Below are positions 58,901 to 64,000 of a DNA stretch of 64,000 nt, piece by piece. Both the position numbers and the translations under genes were made by a program. This stretch comes from Progne subis subis (lineage: Eukaryota > Chordata > Aves > Passeriformes > Hirundinidae), in NCBI GenBank assembly GCA_022316685.1, contig JAKJHU010001540.1:1-64000 (forward strand). Reading direction: 5' to 3'. The first letter of the stretch is position 1. Every line of letters begins with the position of its first letter. The notes under the pieces are model-generated. The model did not search any database and was not told the origin of the DNA. It saw only the letters and a list, made by a program, of their open reading frames with translations.

Positions 58901-59487
58901 TGAACCAGATTTTAAAGAGAACTTTGACCAAATTAATAGTTGAAACCCAAATGTCATGGGTACAATGCCTACCTTTGGCCTTATTGAGGATCTGAACACA
59001 ACCCAAGCCAGACCTGGGAGTGTCACCCTATGAAATGATGTTTGAGTTACCCTTTTTAACCACCCAACATGAAAATGCTACCTATGAGGTAGGGGAAATG
59101 AGTGTTAAAAGATACATTAACACCATTGTGAAAACTCTTGAAAACTTACGGTTGAAAGGAATAATCCCTCAAACCACACCTTTAGACTTTAAAATCCATA
59201 ATGTTCATCCAGGGGAATGGGTGCTAGTAAAAACCTAGAAAGAACAATCCTTAACTCCTCAATGGGAAGGTCCTTTTCAGGTATTGCTGACAACCGAGGC
59301 TGCAATCTGGACCAAGGAATGAGGGTGGATCCACGCCAGCAGAATCAAAGGACCTGTGGAAGAACCTAAGGAGTGGACGATTACATCTGAACCGAGTGAT
59401 ACAAAATTGACTCTTAAACGGGGACTGGGTGATAATGAACTGGGAAGACTCAAATGGTCCAAGAAACATACCCAGGATCACACCTAA
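55933..59487 (+). pseudogene. pol: pol of provirus D, broken
   Basis: Protease active site VVDTGAERTCLL (about 56030). RT starts YPISLEGREGLKPVIEG (56440) and, after a frameshift near 56520, runs PDGSYRLVQDLREANK, SVVDLKDAFWACPL, LPQGFTESPNLF and YVDDLLLSG (about 56910). A stop at 57077 and shifts lead to the connection and RNase H (ELYALKKALEYLA, YTDSRYAFGVVHT, 57935-58010). Integrase includes QVDSTEHPQ at about 58610, HFTSKVLQQIIQSLGIKWEL with HTPWHPQSSSHVERMNQ (58800-58910), and a C-terminal block PGEWVLVKT with QWEGPFQVLLTTEA (59210-59300). Pol ends at 59487, overlapping the next ORF by 53 bases. Confidence 0.85.
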
Positions 59488-60385
59488 TTGGGAGATAAGG
59501 CCAAGCTTATATCAGTGGTTTCAAGTACCGCCTGGACAAGCTTTGAGATGCCTCTGATACCCTCCTTGGGGAGGAATACTTCCACTCCAAACAGGAGGAT
59601 CAGGACTGTTTCGGACAGAGAACTCTTGTATTCACGCCTTAGCCTGTGATTTTTGCAAAGAGGAAGAGGAGTTGCAACTTCCACCAGTGCCAGACCAAAT
59701 ACCCTGTTTGATCCACCCAAATACCAGACATGCTAGCTGGGTTAAATGTAAATGTTTAGATTGTGGGAAGAATTGGTATTGTAGTTCACACAATCGACAC
59801 TCTCATTGCAGGAAGTGTCAAGGGCCAAATCGATCTCCTATCCAAGTAGAATTCGAAGAAACTGGAATAATAACTTTGTTTTGTGGATGGGTGTCACACT
59901 GGTTTTTCTGAGTTTTTTAAAGCCTTTTGATTGTTCATAAAATGGAGTCAGACTTTTTAGCTACTGTACAATATTAGGAGCAGTTTCTGCCTTTCTCACA
60001 CATGTAACATAAATCCTTTCTTTTTCATTCTCTGTCCTTTGTTTGCATATTTCTAACCTGAAAAAAATTGTAACTGACAGTTGGTCTGGCCATTCGGCTG
60101 GGAGGTGAAAACTCCAGAAGCCAATCCACAGCCAGACCCACAAATGTATAAAAAGTAAGAAATAAACAGGCAGAGGGGCTCTCCGCCTTGGCTCAGCCTT
60201 GGGCTCTCTCGGAGGAACGTCTCTGCCCTGCAAATCTCTCGTCTCCGTGTGATTGCTCTGCGTATCCCAATCACAGATGGGAATTATTAGTGCCTGTTGA
60301 ATGGGAGATACCTGAAGAACAGTGGGAAACGACAGTTAAGGAGTGTCAAAAACGATTTGTCTGGAAATTAGCTAAGAGGAAGTGA
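59435..60385 (+). pseudogene. Extra cysteine/histidine-rich ORF between pol and env (provirus D)
   Basis: A reading frame that starts with ATG 59435-59437, one frame off the end of pol, and ends with TGA 60383-60385, before env. Without the solo LTR (59892-60275, whose 384 bp plus 6-bp duplication is a multiple of three) it would be 187 codons including the stop. One in-frame TGA lies at codon 41. The middle has a Cys/His cluster (CKCLDCGKNWYC and CRKC, 59750-59820) that could bind zinc; the end is basic (WKLAKRK). No signal peptide is seen. I do not recognise the family. It may be an accessory protein or a long env leader. Confidence 0.6.
59892..60275 (+). mobile_element. Solo LTR, family K1 copy 4
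   Basis: TGTCACACTGGTTTTTCTGAG to TCCCAATCACA, 384 bp, exact 6-bp duplication GATGGG (59886-59891 and 60276-60281). Interrupts the extra ORF of provirus D. Confidence 0.95.
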
Positions 60386-60474
60386 CAAGGAAATAGAGGG
60401 CAAGACCAGATTGGCCTCTGTATTTGCCACCAAGAAGATCAAATACACCTGCTGTGGGTTGCAACCCCACAGGC

Positions 60475-62292
60475 ATGGGAGGTGGGAGTATAAGCCATAC
60501 TGGACCTCTGTTACTCCTTTTTCTGTCACTCAATTGTTGTCTTCTCCCTTTTGGGATATCGACAAGGCCATGCTACAGATGTTACCAAAAGCTGTACATG
60601 GAAAGACATCAAAGTTCTTTTTTCATTTCTCACACTCCTGTCAACAGTCACTGTTATAACCCATCCAAATTAGGCAATTGTATAGATAAAGGACAAAAGT
60701 ACTAGATTGCAGAGAACTTAGGAACAAGCGGTAGCAGGATGGGAAGACAATGCCCAAAAGAGGAGAGATGGATTTGTTTTACCTACATTACTGCTCACAA
60801 AGCACAAGATTTAGTAAAAGAGCAATTGATAACCAAAAGGCTAAGTCAGTACAACCACCTAAGCCTGTGCCAATTTCGATCAATGATTTGTATACCAAAC
60901 TTGAACAGCAATTAGAAAAAGAAATAGATATCTCAAGGATGGGTAAAAATCAGTTTGTAGAATTGGGGGAACAAATAAGTAAGGAACTTAACATAACCAA
61001 TTGTTGGGTCTGTGGAGGGGCTTTGATGTCAGAAGAATGGCCATGGAAAGGCAGCATCTTAGGCCCAGTTGAGCTTCTAAAATGGAACCAAGCAAGTACA
61101 AGTGGAGAAAACAGACCAGAAGGGTGGATTTTAAGCTCAACAGTGATAGGGGAAGAATGTCTCTGGCGCACTGAGAAAAGGTTCCTTCATGAAGTAGGAA
61201 AAACACCCTGTAAAAGATATAAAGTTAATAATGGAACTTCTGTATAGTGGGTCCCAGAATAACCAACCATGTATTGGACCCAAGAAAAAGCAAAAAAAAG
61301 TGAATTGTAAGTATGATAACAAAGTAAAACTCTTTCAATGTAATGATACAAGTAAAAATCCTTACTATGGCATCCCAGAAATTTCCAAATTTTGGAAGAA
61401 TATAGATCAACAAAAATTTAACTATTGGAAAGCTCCAGATAGCTTATTTTGGATATGTGGAAAAAGAGCATACCCAAAACTCCCCTCTCAGTGGAAAGGG
61501 AGCTGCACTCTGGGAATTATACAGCCAGGATTTTTTCTTTTACCAGGACCTGATGGAGATCAATTAGGGATACCAGTTTATGAGGATCTAAAGAGAAACC
61601 AAAGAGAATTGATTGGAGGATTCCAAAAATGGGGAGATGAGGAGTGGCCCTCTGAACGCATACTGGAAACATATGGGCCAGCCACCTGGGCACAAGATGG
61701 GAGTTGGGGATATCGAACCCCAATTCATATGCTAAATCGTATTATAAGACTTCAAGCCGCTGTAGAGGTAATAACGAACAAAACTGGTCAGGCAATAGAA
61801 TTAATATCAAGACAACAAACCCAAACAAGAGGGGCTGTGTGTCAGAATAGGTTGGCTTTAGACTATCTATTAGCTGAAGAAGGGGGTGTTTGTGGAAAGT
61901 TCAATACATCAGATTGTTGTTTAAAAATAGATGACAATGGAGATGCCGTCCTGGACATAGTCAATGATATCAGAAAAATCGCCCACGTACCAGTTCTAAA
62001 GTGGGAATCAATGCTAAATAATAGCTGGTGGGATAATGTGTTGGGAGTAGAATGGTGGAAAAAGTTAGGCTTCTTCCTTTTATGCGCTACAGCTGGTCTA
62101 ATATTTCTTCCTTGTTTGATCCCCTGTTTCATTCAACTCATCACCAGTGTGGTACAAGGCATGCAATTAGTGGGCATTGACCAGAAGTTCCCTACAACAA
62201 CAACACCACAAAGGATTATGGTGTTAAAGAAACAAAATAATATAGAAGACCTCTTCAAAGAAGTGAGATTGATTTGTGAAAAAAATGAGTGA
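60475..62292 (+). pseudogene. env: env of provirus D, frameshifted
   Basis: Gamma-type Env. ATG at 60475 gives a signal peptide (GPLLLLFLSLNCCLL). A TAG at 60703-60705 and two frameshifts (about 60710-60750 and 61231-61248) break the surface subunit, which holds a CWVC motif (about 61005), typical of a covalently linked gamma-type SU. From 61231 to 62292 the frame is open for 353 codons: end of SU, then TM with a conserved heptad/QNRLALDYLL block, the CX6CC motif (CGKFNTSDCC at about 61890), a membrane span (FFLLCATAGLIFLPCLIPC, about 62070-62130) and a tail. No clear furin-type site is seen. Related in TM only distantly to provirus A Env. Confidence 0.82.
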
Positions 62293-62341
62293 ATAATGAA
62301 GGCTAGAAAACAATGAATATTGCTCGAGCCAACTTAATTAT

Positions 62342-62360
62342 AAAAAGAAAGAGGGAGGAT
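62342..62360 (+). other. Purine tract of provirus D
   Basis: AAAAAGAAAGAGGGAGGAT directly before the 3' LTR. Confidence 0.8.
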
Positions 62361-62902
62361 TGTGAAAAGTACATATTATATGCCTCTACGCAAGATATTT
62401 ACTATATGTATTATGTTGTATTGATTGTTAATGTTGTATTAATATTTTGATAGTATGGTAAATGTAGTTCTGTAGTTAAAATGTAGTTTTTATGTACCAA
62501 CCACAGGAAAACATAAATCTTTCAGAGAAAAAAGAATTTACTACTTCCTTATCAGAAGAGACCAACTTCTCCTGCCTTGCTCAGCCCTGAAGACGCCATA
62601 GAGATTAAAGGAAAAAAGTAACACTAACCAGAGACAATTCTTTGTTTGAACGGAATTTATGCATCATGTATGAATATTCAACAGGCTATTGCTTTTAAGA
62701 GATAATCCGTTGTTAATAGGGGTCCTTCTCCGGAGCTTTTTTGCTCGGGGAGGCACCCAGACGTCTGTAACTTTGTTTTTTATTGTCTCGTATTGTCCTA
62801 ACCCTAATTGTTCAATTTTTTACTCTAATTCTATTTTTATAACCATCTTATTTACTATTAAACTTTCAAAATTTTAAAAACAAGTGATTGGCGTTTTTCA
62901 CA
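62361..62902 (+). repeat. 3' LTR of provirus D
   Basis: 542 bp; several substitutions and a short deletion against the 5' LTR (three differences in the first 35 bp alone), so provirus D is older than provirus A. Confidence 0.9.
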
Positions 62903-62918
62903 GTGGATTTTCCTGGCA
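62903..62918 (+). repeat. 3' LTR of provirus C, last bases
   Basis: GTGGA (target duplication) then TTTTCCTGGCA, matching the end of the 5' LTR of provirus C (TTTTCCTGACA). Confidence 0.65.
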
Positions 62919-63540
62919 GCACGAATGTCAGATTATATTTTCAAGGGTTTTTGCTTGGAGGGATTAAAAAAAAATAATTGTTTAGAACAGAAACTGACAT
63001 GTATTTCTTAATGGTTTTCCCCAGCACTTCAGACGTGCGATTGACCCAAGGTGACTGCCAAGCTAGGAGCCATAAGGCTCACCTGTTCCTTAAACGCAAA
63101 GGCCATCAGCAAGAAAAAACGCAAGTCACACGATGATAGAAAGGGGAACCTGCATTTTTCTCAACAGCGCCTCAACGTGCTGCGGTTTCAGTATTCAAAG
63201 TCAACGCAGCTGCACCACTTCAGCGTGTTTCCTCGCCTTCCCTTGGGCACAGCTGCAGGCGGGGAGGTTCTAAATGAGATCGAGGAACTGCTGCAGCATG
63301 CAAAAGAAAACAACTATTTACAGATTTATTTTAAAGGTTCCTTTTTGATATTAAGGGCCCTTCTCTCGGTCCCCTCTCACAGCCCCTAAGTGGAGTGCAG
63401 GCCTTCCCTCAGCGGGTCTGCAGTCCTGACGGGGCCTGGCTCCAGGTAGAGCCCTGCCATCGGTCCCATAGGGCTCCCTCGATTGGAATTATGCGGCTGA
63501 CTAGCCCCGTGGAAGCCAGTTTGGTTTTTTTTGCAGCTGT
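62919..63540. other. Flank upstream of the right-hand promoter
   Basis: No recognised gene. A 112-codon open frame at 63051-63389 is present but has no family likeness that I can name; the sequence may be host proximal promoter DNA. Confidence 0.4.
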
Positions 63541-64000
63541 CCTAGCAGGGGCGGGGCAGGTAGGAACAAGTTAGAAAGGTACGCGTCCCCTTTAAACACC
63601 TCCCCCTCCTCCCTCCCACGTGATGTAAGGCTGGGGTGGGGATTCTGCGATGAATCTCTTCTGTTTCTGTCGCGCTGTAGAGGAGCTGTGCGTGAAGTGA
63701 GAGTGAGTACTTGGGTTCTTTTGTGTGTTTAGTTAGGGCTGTTGTCGTGTTCTCTTTCCTCCACCCCCAACTGTAGGGCGCTTGGAATCTCCTAGCCTGG
63801 TGTGAGAGAAGCGCGTTGGGTAACCGTGTGGTGAGGCTTTCCCTTTTTCTCGAGTGTCCGCTATGCTCTGTGGGAGAAATGCCCTGTCGTGGAACGGGCC
63901 TGGAGCGGGAGTAGGAGCCGCTGCTATGTTGGGGGGGCAAAGAGGATTTGAGTGAGGGAGAAAATGGTGGTGGGGAACCGCCCAGCTCCGTTCACTCCGC
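63541..64000 (+). promoter_or_regulatory. Promoter and first noncoding exon of a plus-strand gene, possibly SUB1
   Basis: GC-rich DNA with an E-box (CACGTG, 63617-63622), followed by a possible first exon ending at 63702 before a GTGAGT donor (63703-63708). SUB1 lies divergently next to ZFR in vertebrates, so position and strand suggest SUB1, but no coding sequence is in the window to prove it. Confidence 0.4.

Larger units (their letters stand above)
51505..62902 (+). mobile_element. Provirus D: gammaretrovirus-like ERV with extra ORF
   Basis: 11.4 kb with exact 5-bp duplication GTGGA (51500-51504 and 62903-62907). Order: LTR, primer site matching initiator-Met tRNA, leader with two hairpin arrays, gag, TAG readthrough site, pol, extra cysteine-rich ORF, env, purine tract, LTR. 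Two LTRs are nested in it (53344-54017, 59892-60275). All main genes carry stops or shifts. It is inserted in the 3' LTR of provirus C. Confidence 0.92.
31945..62918 (+). mobile_element. Provirus C: old gammaretrovirus-like ERV filled with nested insertions
   Basis: LTRs of one family lie at 31945-32378 and 51054-62918 (the latter split by provirus D). Between them, in the right order and strand, are a tRNA-Pro-like primer site, leader, remnants of capsid, protease, reverse transcriptase, RNase H and integrase, a possible env tail and a purine-rich tract. The flanks are GCAA and GCAC, close to a 4-bp duplication, as expected for gammaretroviruses. Pol remnants resemble provirus D pol. About 31 kb now separates ends that would originally have been roughly 8-10 kb apart. 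Inferred from order and homology of fragments. Confidence 0.7.

Noticed and set aside
63051..63389. 112-codon open frame left of the right-hand promoter
   Set aside because: No recognisable family, no splice support, and it lies directly beside ERV debris. Not annotated as a gene.
1..64000. tRNA genes, rRNA genes and CRISPR arrays
   Set aside because: None was seen on either strand; the short repeats present are retroviral leader repeats and a microsatellite.

Overview
The window reads as bird DNA, most likely from a sex chromosome. Several CR1 LINEs are present, the retroviral LTR families are bird-like, and four coding exons of ZFR lie on the minus strand (positions 559-17207). In vertebrates ZFR sits head-to-head with SUB1; the right edge of the window (about 63.5-64.0 kb) is a GC-rich, E-box-bearing start of another gene on the plus strand, which I tentatively read as SUB1. 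ZFR and SUB1 have Z and W copies in birds. The very dense, nested endogenous retroviruses (ERVs) between them suggest the W copy, but this is inference.

Layout. 0.5-17.6 kb: ZFR exons 4, 3, 2, 1 (read right to left), with CR1 elements and LTRs in the introns and a CpG-rich promoter at 16.4-17.6 kb. 17.7-20.7 kb: LTR debris and a perfect 42-bp palindrome. 20,780-26,823: provirus A, a complete LTR-to-LTR insertion with a 6-bp target duplication, nearly identical LTRs, a betaretrovirus-like gag joined to an integrase tail, and an uninterrupted alpharetrovirus-like env. 27-31.9 kb: solo LTRs and unassigned AT-rich DNA. 31,945-62,918: one old gammaretrovirus-like provirus (provirus C, tRNA-Pro primer site) stretched to about 31 kb by insertions into it. 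These include several solo LTRs, a CR1, a betaretrovirus-like provirus on the minus strand (provirus B, 38,777-45,934) that sits inside another solo LTR, and a second gammaretrovirus-like provirus (provirus D, 51,505-62,902) inside provirus C's 3' LTR. Provirus D itself carries two nested LTRs.

Insertion order can be read from exact target-site duplications. ZFR is the only clear host protein gene. The most unusual signals are tandem arrays of hairpins in the untranslated leaders of proviruses A and D (and a simpler one in C), where stem sequences change on both sides so that pairing is kept; a cysteine-rich extra reading frame between pol and env in provirus D; a beta/alpha chimeric provirus with intact env; and a long open leader in frame with gag, with a hydrophobic segment, in provirus B.
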